Shown here: in pieces, positions 34,801-46,950 of the stretch
Position numbering within the stretch: position 1 is the first letter of the stretch
Layout of the letters: every line of letters starts with the position of its first letter
Assembly (NCBI GenBank): GCA_002189035.1
Contig: NEEC01000011.1
Coordinates: 310,001-374,000, forward strand
Length of the DNA stretch: 64,000 bases
Direction of reading: 5' to 3'
Origin: Utricularia gibba
Taxonomy: Eukaryota > Streptophyta > Magnoliopsida > Lamiales > Lentibulariaceae
The notes under the pieces: model-generated
Database searches by the model: none
Told to the model about the DNA's origin: nothing
The model's input: the letters and a program-made list of their open reading frames with translations, nothing else
Made by a program: the position numbers and the translations under genes

Positions 34801-34973
34801 TCTGGATGAATAAGAATATCATGCTCACCTCCAATAATCTCTAACGGCTTCTTGAATGATATAGAATGCTTCACTTCAATAAAACCACATAGATCTCTAT
34901 CATAATAAGAGATACCATTAGTATCTCTTAAAATTTGACCACCATAATACAATTTCAAGCAAACTTTGGCCAT
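31815..34973 (-). pseudogene. Mutator-like element (MULE) transposase, slightly broken
   Basis: Read on the minus strand: an N-terminal block starting MAKVCLKLYYGG (34617-34973), a MuDR-type DNA-binding region ('FTQRQDVIDAIAHYNI', about 33.85 kb), the MULE catalytic domain with 'CIDATHLYGRYDYKLLGAV' (about 33.28 kb) and 'LINDRGSGFLAA' (about 33.1 kb), a 'TTNHVETLNSALREAR' block near 32.7 kb, and a SWIM zinc finger (CxC then CxH, 'VCDCGVWQYD', 'PCCHAQK') near 32.3 kb. A basic tail follows to about 31.8 kb. An in-frame stop near 33.77 kb ('KKY*HSDC') and a few shifts break it, but most of the frame is readable, so decay is recent. I found no convincing terminal inverted repeats or 9-bp duplication, so its ends are unknown. 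Confidence 0.85.
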
Positions 34974-34999
34974 TGAAAGAGATTTGAAAGGTCAAAATT

Positions 35000-37236
35000 G
35001 TTGAAAAATACTTGTTTGTTGTTATTGATTAATCATCATTTTTTATAGAAAATCTTTTAGATATTTTCTTACTTTTTGATTCATTTTAGACCACATATTG
35101 AAATATCAACAACATTTGTGGTTATAAATCAATAACATTTTGATTTATTTAGATATTTTGAATGCAAATGCTTTTTAGCCACAAGTTTTTGTTTTTAAAA
35201 AATATAACTTTTAATAATACGAATTTTTATATTATTAATATTCAATAATAATATTAGGGCCCACGTCCATCACACACGTACATGGGTTATGTAACCCACT
35301 TCCGTACCCAACTCTACATTAACCAAATATTTTTAGTTAATATTTATATTCAATTCATAAAAATTTAAAATTTTACTAAATAATATAATTATAAAAGTAT
35401 GTTGAATGTGAATAATTTTTATCATATTAAAATATAAAGATTTTAAAAATTTAACTTCTTTTTTTTATTTGTATCGGATGAACAAAAATATGATAAGATT
35501 GATAAAATCAAATCTTTTGTATTAATATCAATTCATCATTTTTATTAAAATTCTATATTTTTAGTGTTTAATCATTATTTTTTTCTTTGTTAATAAAATT
35601 AATGTGTTTCAATATTTTTTTGAATATTAATAATTCATAGTAAATTTGATGTGCATATGTGTCTACAAGACAATCCAATTCACTCCCAGTGTCAATATGA
35701 ATTAACTCCCAATGTCAATTTAGTGAAAAACCGAGATAAGAACGGACAAAATAAAGAGATGAAATCTCATTCCTAGGAATTGCATTCCGTAGTCAAGGCC
35801 CATCACTTAGGTTGTAACTTTTTATTTCTATGTCTCAAAAACCTCCTTTTACAAAACCGTGACATTTTGTAGAAGTTTCTTATAAAACACTTTTCACGAA
35901 AAACAACTTCCCGAGATCGATATTCATACTACGCTTCTTGTTGAGGAAACGACACGCAAAAACATTGTATGCATTTTTTTATAATTTTTAGACCAAAATT
36001 GAATCTTTTTAAACGTGATGCATCTTCAGTGCCACTTTTGAAACGTGATGCATTGCCTTGCATATATTTCAATTGTGATGTTTTATATTACTTATTTTTG
36101 AAATGTGATGCTTTTTTGTATATTTTTCAAACACAATGAACTAACTATGTTATTTTTAAAATGTGATATATCAAAATATATAACTTTATAAACATGATGA
36201 ATGAATACCGTTATTTTTATATCTTAATGTACTAAATATATAAATTTGTAAATGTGATACATTATATGTGCAACTTTATATGAATATGATGTATCCCAAT
36301 AGTGATTTTTCCTATTCATTAAACCATATTTACAATATAATCACATTATTTCCTTAATAAATTAGGATAGATCCAAAAGGGAGAGTTAGTGATATTCATC
36401 ATAAACAACCTTCATTAGAGCTAGATTGAAGATTAGTAAAAAACAAGGGTTTAGATAGATTTGCATTTTTGTTTGTTAAATGAATAATTTTTTGTTAGGG
36501 TGTAATAATTTTAATAATGAGCATGATGTTTATTGAAGTCTCAAAACATCACATTATCTAATTTTAGATAGAAATTTTATTTACTCGTTTATTATATTCT
36601 TGCATTTTATTGTGAAACTATATTAATTCTAACTTAGATTAAATTTTCATTATGACAAAAACAGAATACATTACCTTTAGATGACAAGCACAAATTTCCT
36701 TGTATTTCACTCATCCACTATTCTCGTATGTTTTGTATAATTGATTGTGAATTAGGTTTATAAATTTTATTAATTCATGAATTTGCATATTTACGACATG
36801 AATAAATTATTCATTTATCAGCCATAATGAGCAACAATTCGACTTGACCTTATAGAAAAAATTGGTGGATAGATCTGGTATGGGATTTCATCCAATAGGA
36901 ACTATAAAGTACAGAACTCTGGCCCGTGCATCTAACGGGATCTGATCAGGATCCTCATTGGTGGGCTGATCATATATATATAAGTAATATTTGATGTCTT
37001 GTTTCTTACCATTTTAATTTAATGTTATTATATATAGTTTGACTCTTTTATCGTGATTAGTTTCTTGCTTTATTGGAGCCATTGAAAATTGAGATTTCTT
37101 AGATTTTTACATGTGAAAAACAATAGCTAAAACACCTCCACATCTAAATATAGATTTCTGCAAGTGATTTTTAAATATTCATTTATCCATGTATATAGAT
37201 TTCTGCACGTGATTATGGTGTTTTTAAAGATTTATT
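35000..37236. repeat. AT-rich spacer with a family B fragment and a degenerate 'gtgatgca' array
   Basis: 35780-35965 matches family B (complement of about 1358-1560), including 'gatattcatactacgct' and 'gaggaaacgacacgc'. Immediately after it, about 36010-36300, 'aaatgtgatgca'-like words recur every 40-60 bp, each with a T/A-rich tail: a degenerate tandem array. No gene is visible. Confidence 0.5.
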
Positions 37237-38507
37237 TGAGATAAACGGGAATTTCCTAATATCGTTGCAAATAAAAATGGAAAATCCGAATCAAATAAAT
37301 TTATAGTCCCTAATCGACACAAAATACAAATTTAGAAAACTTGTATAGTGGATGTCGGGGTCAATCACGAAGAGCTTGTGCTTGCTAAGTATTTTAGTAG
37401 ATGCAATATTTCGAATAACAGTAGTTCTTAGTCTAAGCTCAGACTAATAGTGGTAAACAAGTTCAGTAAACAAGGTAGGTAAGCAATATCAGGTTTCTAA
37501 GATAAAGTAACAGGTACTGGTTTTGACTCAGACTAATACGAGAACGCCTTAAGGATCTGCGGGTGGTGTTATGCTAAACTTCCTAACTTAATTTATTATC
37601 TTGCTACACTCATAACTTTAAATAACCTAAGTCTACCCAGGTCATTCATCATATTTTTGGCTTAATCTAGTCCCCAATATCATAACCAACATTGCAATTA
37701 GGTCTACCCGCATGCAAGGCATATAGAATTAAGTCTACCCGGTTCTACTGGTTCTACCCTGGACTAACACCGACTGATTCTGTTTGATTTGTTGGTCTAC
37801 CTCTAAACCATGCATTTAAGTTGTGAAACTACTTGCTCCCCTCCTTAGGTCTACCCATGATTTGTTAGGAACAAGAGTTAAAGAAGACAACTAAATTTCA
37901 TCATCAACCTAAGCACATACCACCCACTTCTCCTTAAGGCATCCCTAAGACTCTAGCCACTCATGCTTTGGAAATAAAACATGATTTCATTCATATAAGT
38001 TGGTCAAAATGGCAGAAACATTATAAACAAGTAAAATGCAGAAAGTCGAAATGTTCAGAAAACTAGAAAGTAAATAAAGATTGTTCTTCCGCCCATTAGC
38101 TACTGTTCTCAATCCGGAACAATAGCGCTGGACTGGGCTCCGGTGCTTTTCTTGGTGATGAAGGCCTCCCTTCCCCCCTCTGGTTGGTGTTTCTCCCTTT
38201 GGGGAAGAAGACCCCCTTGCATCCCCCTCGCTGTTTGCTTCTTTTCGCTCTCCCCTCTTTTCGAAAATAAATTTCCCCTTTCCTTCACTCCATTGCACTG
38301 TTGCTATCCGCGAGTACTGTTCCCGACCGCCAGCACTGTTCCCGGCCTGAACTTGCAGATTGCGGTGGCGGCAGAATAGTGCTCTTTGTCCTTCTCCGGA
38401 TTTTGCGCCCCTTTTTGCTTGTTTTACACGTTAGCAAGTCTGATTTTCGGCTCATCTCCCTGCTGAACTTACTGAAACATTAGTAATAAGAGTTGTGGAC
38501 TAAATCA
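37237..38507. repeat. LTR-like repeat family A, complete copy 1
   Basis: It begins TGAGATAAACGGG and ends GGACTAAATCA. The first part (37237-37600) is repeated at 38954-39292, the middle part at 46138-46950, and the tail at 1-170. Flanks are 'ttatt' (37232-37236) and 'ttaat' (38508-38512), a possible 5-bp duplication with one mismatch. Size and TG...CA ends suggest a solo LTR, but there is no coding region attached to any copy to prove it. Confidence 0.6.
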
Positions 38508-38509
38508 TT

Positions 38510-38953
38510 AATTGCTTGTTAATGATTATGGGTTAGCAAAGCAACGGTATGTCCCTGTTGAGGAGGAGGTCGCTATTTTCTTAGGAGGGTAGGCAAGAGA
38601 GAAAGATACTCTAGCATACAAGAGTTTTTTGATTGGAGATGAGACACCATACATGCTGCATTCCACAATGTACTAATAGGATGACAAAAGGATTGGGGTC
38701 ATAGATGATACTCTAGTATACAAGAGTTCTATCCCTTTTTTATTAATAACTCTAAGTATTCATGTTTTAGGAATGGTATAGGGGGCCATAGATGGTACTC
38801 ATGTACTCATGTCAAGGCTTGTGTCCCGGAATTTAAGAATGTACTTTTCACTGATTGCAAAGGATCTTCACTCAAAATATATTAGTAGTTTGTGACTTTG
38901 ATATATGATTCACTTGTACAAAGGCTGGCTACAAAGGTGTAAGTCATGATAGT
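38510..38953 (+). pseudogene. PIF/Harbinger transposase relic, N-terminal part
   Basis: In shifting frames the stretch reads 'YVPVEEEVAIFL', then a block like 'DTIHAAFHNVLI', then 'GAIDGTHV' (about 38783-38806). These match in order the blocks of plant Harbinger (ALP1-like) transposases, where the last contains the first catalytic aspartate. Stops and frameshifts are numerous. The remaining part of the enzyme appears beyond the nested insertions at 46950-47170. Confidence 0.6.
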
Positions 38954-39292
38954 TGATAAACGGAAATTCTTATTATCATTGAAATAAAAATAGAATTCCA
39001 TATCAAATAAATTTGTAATTTCTAATACTCACAAAATACAAATTAAATACAAAATATAAACTGGAATTCGAGGCCGATCATAAGAAGCTTGTGCTAAGTA
39101 TCTCAACAAATGCAGAATTTAGAATAATATTAGCTCTTAATCTAAGTTCAAACTAACAATAGTAACCAAGTTCAGTAAAAAATATCAAGTCTCAATGTTG
39201 AAGATAAAAAATATTAATTCTAATAAAGAGTAATACTAGTATACCTTAAGAGTGTGCAGTTAGTGTGGTGCTAAAATACCTAATTTAATTTA
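38954..39292. repeat. LTR-like repeat family A, copy 2, left part
   Basis: It begins TGATAAACGGAAATTC and is homologous to 37237-37595 of copy 1. It is interrupted at 39292 by the MULE, and the final nine bases (39284-39292, tttaattta) are the left copy of the target-site duplication. It resumes at 46129. Confidence 0.75.
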
Positions 39293-41027
39293 CGTGGTAA
39301 TATTTATTTTGACCCTACTGTTTTGGTATAAATGATAAAAATGACCCAACTGTTTTTTTCCGTTAGTGTGTTAGATGGAAATAACCCAATTAATTGGCAA
39401 AAATGGTAACACTATTTGTAATTAATACAATTTTGACCCAACAAATCTTATATATAATACTCTTTTGACCCGATTCGACAATAATAACCTAAACCGATTA
39501 TGGCATGGGCGGAAATGACCCAACTAATTGGTGAAAATGGTCACATTATTTGTAAATTATAATGTTTTGTCCCATTCGTTTTTATAAATATTATCTTTTG
39601 ACTCAATATACTTGTTAATGGGTAACCAACATTGTAAACACCAAAGTTTGTTGTTTTTTAACATTTAAATACTAAAGTTAAAAATTTCTTATTTTTTTAA
39701 AAAATACCAAACTCTGGATACGATTCGATAATGTCATTATGAAAATGATTTCAATGTAGATTTGTTTGTGTTTTCATTAGAGTTATCTGCTTTTCAAGAT
39801 GAAACTAAAAATGAACATATTAAAATACTCCATTCGATGAAAAAATGAATACTGAATTTTGTAATCAAGAAATTAGAATGAAATACACAGCAACATTATA
39901 AGTATAAAAATATAGATACAACAAATATTTTAAAGATAAAAAATATTAAAAAATTAGAAATTATAGCATGTTTTACCAAAAAAATTATATTATTAATATT
40001 AAAATCTATTTAACTAATTCAATAAAAAAGTTTTTTTTTTTTTAAAAAAAAGATCAAACGGACATTGTGCTCTTAATAAAAAAATTGTAAAAAAATGGTG
40101 GTCCATTTTATTTCAGCCCATATTAGTTTAAAGAAAAACCAATTCATGGGGATAATTAGCGAAATACATAAGATTGGTAAAATATCTAAGATTTTAAACA
40201 TATAGGTGATATACTTGTATTTTCATATACTCATTTGAAAAATACCTTGTTTTTTCAACATTATCACATTAATATTATTACTTTTAATAAAAATATTGAT
40301 GTGCATTTTTATTTATTCAAAATCATTATTTAAAATATTAATTTACATATTTTGAAGAAACAATGAAAAACATATATTTCATTTTCAACTTTCGAAATAT
40401 CTGATTAATTATGTATTTTTGTCAAAATAATAGTTATGAATATATATAACAAAAATATGTTGATAAAAATTTTAAAATTTGGGATATAAATAAATGTTTA
40501 ATCAATTGAGTTAAATTTTCTTGTGTTTTATAATAGAAAAAATTAGTTTTATTAAAATAAATATCCACATAAAAAATAAAATCAATCAATTAGGATTTTA
40601 ATTTTTTCATTAAATAATAATCAATAGATATAATTTTTATATTTTATTTTGTACATTTAAAATGGATATAAAGATTTTATAAAAAATAATGTAATTCTAT
40701 AAATAACATATATAATTTATGTTGAATTATCAATATATAAAACATAATAATTAACATGTCTTTGTAAGATATGGTTAAAATATCATAATTTAAAAAATAT
40801 CATATAATACTTATGACACAGATAAACCCCTTATTTAGCTAGAGAAAATTAGTTTCATGGAAGGATTTTTGCATCTAGGGTTTCTGTAAATAGTTTTCAA
40901 ACGAAATCTAGCTATTGAGATAGATTGGGATTTTGTGTTAGTTGTTGGATGCTCATACGTTTTTTTTATTCATTATTAGTTTTAGTCAACTTACCCTGTT
41001 TTTCCTTCATTTGTTAATATTAGGACA

Positions 41028-43437
41028 ATGGATTCAGAAGATGAGAAACTACCTGATCTAGAATATGATAGTGATTATGTGAATGATTTTTATGAGATTT
41101 TGTATACACACTTTCCAGTTGATACGTATGTGAAGTGCGCTGTTGAGAAACCTTTGAAGAGTAAAAATGAACAAGATGTGAATTGTAAACCATTTAAATA
41201 TAAAGATAGTGAAGATGTGAAGGAAGAACCATCAATTATTACAGATGAAGGAGGGAGCCAAGTGGTAGAAGAAAATCTAAAATGGTTTAATATTGACCTT
41301 GGATGGACTATTCAAGAGTTAGAGTAACTCAAAGATCATGATTGATTTGTTATTAATTATCTTTATTATATATTGTGCTTCATTGAAGTGCTTTCAAAAT
41401 GCAGGGTTGGCACTTGCTTTACAGAAAAGATACAAGCTAAGCAACAATTAGAAGATTACTGTGTGAAGAAAGGTATTGAATAGAAGTTTATGAAAAATGA
41501 TGAGCGACGATTGATTTTGATTTGTAAATTCAAGGGCTGTTTTTGGAAGTTTGTTGTTAAGAGGAAAGAGCATTGTTGTTGGCTTGTTGAAGAGGTCTCT
41601 GATCATTGTGATGAATGTGTGCCTCAGTCAAATAATAGGTCGGTTAGACCACGGTTCATTGGGCGAAAATATTTCCAAAAGATTATGAATCAACCGAAGT
41701 ATCCACTGAAAGCTTTTTGTCGTGACGTTCAAACATATTACAACCTCCAATGTGCACCTCACACAATCAGAAGAGGTAAAGAGTATGCCCGGAAGTTGAG
41801 TACAGGTTTTGAAGTTTCACAATTTGTTAAATTACGTTCGTATGTGGCCCAATATAAGTAGTCAAATCTTGGAGCAACCGTTGAAATCTTAGAGTGTCGT
41901 GATGGTGATTCCGTTGATCGATTAATGTGCACAGGCGTCTACTTTTGTCCAAAGGTATGTTTTTTATTCTTTTTGTTATTGGGTAAAAGTATGGATTGAT
42001 TTTCTTCAAAATTTGTTGTTCACAAATTGCTTACATATAGGCTTGTAGAGATGGCTTTGCATTAAGTGAGAGGAAAGTGATTGGAGTTGATGGATCACAC
42101 TTGTTGTCTAATGTGCAAGGGAAGTTACTAGTGGCAACTACATGTGACCCAAACAATGGAGTATATCCCTTGGCATGGGGAGTAGTCGGAGGGGAGACAT
42201 ACAAGAGTTGGAAGTGGTTCCTTCGATTGTTTGTCAAGGATTATGGTATAACCAACGAGAACTCATCAACATTCATAGTAATTTCTGATCGAGGGACAAG
42301 GATTATTCTTGCCATTCAGCAAGTAATGCCGGGAATGCATGTAAGGTTTTATTTATTTTAAATAATTAGCATGAGATACACATGGTTTTTCATAACTTAT
42401 TTCTTTGTGCATTAAGGTTCGTTATTGTGTGGTCCATTTACTAAAAAACATGAGAAGACATGTGAGGGTTGATCTACCTGACAGAGTTCGACAACTAGTA
42501 TGGAATGCAGCACGATCAACAACTCAAGTAGAGTTCAAGGAAGTAATGAGAAAGTTAGAGGGGGTTTGCCCTAAGGGTCATGGTTATCTTTTAGCAATAA
42601 ACCCCAAGTATTGGGTGCGAGCATATTTTCAAAAGAGCAACAAATGTCCTTTGCTTACGAATAATAATTCAGAATCTCTGAATGCTGCATTGAAGGAAAC
42701 CCGTGGCTTACCCTTCATCAACATGTTGGACAAGATCAATGATAAATTTGCAGAGTGGTTTGTTGAGAGGAGGCAGGGATCACTTAAGTGGCCTAGACCA
42801 CTTGGGGATCGAATTGATGCGATTTTAGCAAGAAATGTTGCAGCTGGTAGAGATGGGTGGATAGAGATGGATGATAGAGAAAACTTTCGATGGTTCCATG
42901 CCAATGGCATCGTCACTCTGAGACTCAGAAATTGTTCATGTGATTGCAGAGAATGGCAAATCACAGGTTTGATTCTTTTCTGATCAGTTTTTTCATCTTT
43001 TTTGAAATATTTTTATCTATTATTCTTTCACATCCTAGGTATACCATGTAAGCATGCGTGTCAAGCTATTATTCACATCAAAGGAACATTATCAGAGTTC
43101 GTGCATCCTTCTTACTTCAAGGTCAATTATGTAGCGATACGATGGTGATATCTATCGGTTACCAGGTGCCAAGTATTGGCCCTCAGATGATCTGCCTCCA
43201 TTGTTGCTGCCACCTTGGAAGCATAGGAAGCCATGACGTCCAGCTAAAAAAAAGCTTCACGGATGAAAAGTGTGTTTTGCAATGGTTGTGGTGAGAAAGG
43301 GCATAATCGTAGGAAATACCCTAATAAAAAGATAGATGACGATACTAATGATATTGAGGAGCAAACTTGTGGTCCACCATCAGAAGACATAAATTCGACA
43401 AATGATGTCACTGAGGGTCATGTAATGATGATCACTT
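41028..43437 (+). pseudogene. MULE transposase with SWIM and zinc-knuckle motifs, two in-frame stops
   Basis: Exons about 41028-41324, 41404-41955, 42041-42340, 42417-42966 and 43039 onward; the junctions carry GT and AG and keep frame. Order: acidic N-terminus, MuDR DNA-binding region ('EDYCVKKGIE'), MULE catalytic domain with 'VIGVDGSHLLSNVQGKLLV' (first Asp), 'VISDRGTRII' (second Asp), a C/H pair in 'YCVVHLLKNM', 'NNNSESLNAALKE' (candidate Glu), SWIM finger 'CSCDCREWQITG' then 'PCKHA', and a terminal knuckle 'CNGCGEKGHNRRKY' whose last Cys is Tyr. TAG codons at 41481-41483 and 41859-41861 interrupt it. It would have moved the element through its terminal inverted repeats. Confidence 0.87.
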
Positions 43438-43559
43438 GACGAAGGATGGATCTTGTCAACAGAAAGGAAACAAGAGGAATCAACATGAACCCCAGGTATC
43501 GGAATAAGCGTTTACTTAATTTTAATCAATAGTGTTCAATGTTGTACAATCATGAATAG

Positions 43560-44755
43560 GTTGAACAACCAAAGCAAGATGCAACCAAACGGCGATCCGC
43601 CAAGCCCCAAAAGAAAACCAATGTCACCTTTCATTGTAGTTATGTTGAAGGAGGGGTTATAAATATGAACACCCGAAACGGGGCAAGATGTGCAAGTGCA
43701 ACAAGGCAAAATGGCAAAATTGAAAAGTGCACGAAAGGAGCCAATCGCACCACATTTAAGAGTATATGGTCGTTTGTGAGATGATGTTTTACAATCTGTC
43801 ATTGAGTAAGTAATGAGAAACAGTTTTTTCTAGCACATAATGATATTTGTCTCACTTTTTCTTATATTTTTATGACAGCAAACTTTCTAAGAAGCAACCA
43901 AATTCAAGGATGCGTGGAATAGTTATTGTTGATGTGTTGTGGTTTGGGAATGCAGCGGAGCGTAATTTTCAACATAGGCTAATGCCAAATTGGCTTAAAA
44001 GGAATGAACATGGAACAAGAACTACATAATTATTCCAATATGCATGAAGTAAGTAATGCTTATATGTATTTTGCTTTTGGTTTCATATAAGTCATATTAT
44101 ATGAACTTTATTTTCGTAGGGGCCATTATGGTTTAGCTATATTCTGTAATTTGGGATGCAAAGAAAATCGATGTGTTCTTGTACTTGATTCATTGCACTT
44201 AGACTACCAAAAAGGGCGTGAAGCTGCCATCCGCAGGTATTTTTTGTTTAGGATGATCCTAAATGACATATAGGTTGGGTATCTAATTGATTTCACTTAG
44301 GTTACTTTCTGTGATACTCATAGCAAATGGGGAAATTGAGGAGGATGCTTTAAAGGTTCTGATTCATTAGCCTTTGGTGAGTAATATGTAGTGATGTTGT
44401 TTCGCTTCATAGTACAAACGTTATTGTTGTGTTGATTTGACATATGCCTTTACAAGAGGGGGATCTGAGTGTGGGATTTATAAGTTGATGTACTTCGACT
44501 TATTCATAGCACAGAAACCGGAGAAATACATACTAGATGGTTACCCTCAATTTGTAAGTAATGACTTCTCATAAGTATTTTTAATATCATTTCATATCAT
44601 ATAGTAATTTATCTCTTATTTTATAGATGGTTCCGGAGTGGTTTACTGATGATGAAATTCGAAAGTTTGCACAAGATATGCAAATTCCACGCCATCGACG
44701 CAAGATTTCAGATGTGGGAACACAAGAGGGTGAAAAGATGGATTCTTATCTTTGA
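43560..44755 (+). pseudogene. Ulp1-like (C48) cysteine protease gene carried by the MULE
   Basis: A plus-strand series of short exons with GT/AG borders follows the transposase by about 120 bp. The catalytic pattern of SUMO/ubiquitin-like proteases is visible. The His is in 'GHYGLAIFCNLGC' (44124-44126), the Asp in 'CVLVLDSLH' (44187-44189) and the Cys in 'GGSECGIYKLMYFDLF' (44470-44472), followed by 'PEWFTDDEIRKFAQDM' and a stop at 44753-44755. Ulp1 domains cleave SUMO-like tags, and plant MULEs of the Kaonashi/CUMULE type are known to carry them. An in-frame TAG before the Cys exon (about 44368) suggests damage or a different splice. The N-terminal part (43560-43806) is basic and not recognisable. 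Intact triad residues are seen; activity is not claimed. Confidence 0.75.
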
Positions 44756-46128
44756 GTTATTAGCATTGTCATTTCATTTTTGTGAACTTATGAAACATTG
44801 TTGATCTCTTTTGTTCAATGGATATATATCTTAGCAGTAAGGGAAGCTCGGCCAGATTACCTAAATCCATAAATTCATAAATCCAATTGCCCATTATAGA
44901 TAATAATTATTATTTTGATTTTATGTTCTTCAACTGAGTTTACTCAATTATAATTCTAGCAATTGTTATAAAAAAATATCATTAGGTGTTAACATTAAAT
45001 TTATTCAAAATTTGATTTTAAACTTAATTATTTAGTAATAAATGTTCGAATTTATTATAATTATAAGTATTAATTAGTTAACATTCAATTTATTGTATAC
45101 TTTTTACATCAAAATAATATTTTCAACGTAAAATTCAACTTTAAATTCTATTAGATTTCTCCCAAGAATCCAAATTTAAACTCTAAATTCGTATTCATTT
45201 TACTTCCATAAATTTTAAGAATGTTTTTTTTTATTTTAAAGACCATTAAACCGATAAAATAATTATATATATAGACATATTTTTCTATTATTTTAGGATT
45301 ATAGTGATATGTTTAATGAATAGTGATAAGAAATATATATTATTGAAAAAAATCGAACAATATATTATTGGTAAGTTAAGTCAATACAAATTTTACAATA
45401 CTCTTTTAATCATAATCATAATTATCAATATATTCATCCGAATAGAATATTATTGAACAAATCTAACAATATTTGATTACAAAAAAGGGGCACTACATCA
45501 TGAAAAACAAGATTTGATATTCACCAACACCATTATCAAAAGAAATTGACAACAAAATTCCCAGTGAACGTTGAATGATTTATTTGTGGAATGAGTGTTG
45601 CCAACTTAAAATTTTTTAAATGATTATAATATTTTTTTACAAGAATTAATCACATCATATTCTCATTTTATGAACTCATATTTTTTAAAAATTCAAATTT
45701 TTAAATCAATTTTATTATCTTATTTTTCATTTAATTGACAAGTTCTAATATCAATGTAACCATCTTTATAAACACTTTAATTTTTTTTTAAAAATCAAAC
45801 ATGGGTCAATATAGATCAAAATGCATATGGTGGTTGGGTCAAAACAACAAAAAAAAAAGATAATGTTGAACCAAAGTAGCTCCATCCACAAGAACGTTAG
45901 GATCAAAACCACATAATTGAAAATGTTAATTGGGTCAAAATAGTTCTAAATAAAATTTATTAGATTTAAAAAGTTATAAAAAAATATTTGTTGAGTCAAA
46001 AGTGGATCACATGGGTCAACATAGTCAGATTAGAAAAATAGTGGGTCATACAAGTTAGACCGGCTCAAAATACGTAGATCAAAATGGATAAATAGAATAA
46101 ACAGTGAGGTCATAACTTCCATCACCTC

Positions 46129-46950
46129 TTTAATTTAGCTTATTCTTATACTCACAACTTTAAACAAACTAAGTTTTCTTAGGTCATTTATCATGTTTTC
46201 GGCTCATATAGTCCTCAATATCATTACCAACATCGCAATTAGATCTACCTGCATGCAAAATGTATAGAATTAGGTTTAATCGGTTCTACTTGTTCTACCC
46301 TAAACTAATACCTACTACTCTCGTCTTATTTGTTGATCTACCTCTAAATCAAGCATCTTAGTTACAAATCTACTTGTTCCCCTCCTTAGATCTATCCATG
46401 AAATTATAGAAACAAGAACTAAGAAATAAAGATAAATTTCATTATTTACCTTAGATCCACACCACCACACTTTACCTTAAGACATCCCTAAAGTTTTAGT
46501 TACTCAGACTTGAAAGTTAAAACATAATGTCATTAAGATTAGATAGCCAAAGTAATAGAAACATTGTTAGGAAGTCTATCACAAAAACTAAAACATTTAG
46601 CAAATGAAAATAAAGTAAAAGATTATTCTGGTTCCCATCTGCTAGTGTTCACTGTCTGAAACAGTAGCGTTGAACTGGATCTTGGAGCTGTTCTTCAGGT
46701 TGGGGAGTCTCCTTCCCAATAATCTCCTTCTTTTTCCTTCTTGTTCAGTGTTGATGTTGTTGGAGGAGAGAACCACCTCATGTGTGTTGTTGAAGCTATC
46801 CTCATGATTCTCTCTCCTCCCGATTTTCTCTTCTCTCTCACTTCCCAAAGCAAGTACAATCTCTAACAGTTCTATTGCTTCTACCCCTGACTTGCAGATT
46901 GTCACTGCGACAGTGTACTCATTGCTTCCTTCTCCTCCTGCTGCATGATG
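46129..46950. repeat. LTR-like repeat family A, copy 2, right part
   Basis: It resumes where 39292 left off, sharing 'tttaattta', and matches 37596-38390 of copy 1 (for example 'cattaccaacatcgcaatta' and 'cccctccttagatctac'). Near 46930 the match to the copy 1 tail fades, so the last 100 or so bases of the repeat are lost or strongly diverged. Confidence 0.75.

Larger units (their letters stand above)
39293..46128 (+). mobile_element. Mutator-like element with Ulp1-like protease, 9-bp TSD
   Basis: The 6836-bp insertion is flanked by a perfect 9-bp repeat TTTAATTTA (39284-39292 and 46129-46137), the diagnostic duplication length for Mutator. The homologous uninterrupted site is in family A copy 1 (37587-37595, 'cttaattta'). 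The ends are diverged inverted repeats: the left has 'tttgaccctactgtttt', and the complement of the right has 'tatgacctcactgttta'. Both subterminal regions (39.3-39.6 and 45.8-46.1 kb) are rich in 'ttttgaccca' words in opposite orientation. Transposase exons (41028-43437) and Ulp1-like protease exons (about 43560-44755) lie in between on the plus strand. 39.6-40.9 and 44.8-45.8 kb are AT-rich with no genes visible. Confidence 0.88.

Noticed and set aside
36000-36310. Possible CRISPR-like spaced repeat
   Set aside because: Units are degenerate, spacing is irregular, the DNA is plant nuclear, and the pattern fits an eroded minisatellite.
46642-46905. 87-codon minus-strand open frame
   Set aside because: It falls in family A repeat sequence, and the homologous frame in copy 1 is not preserved.
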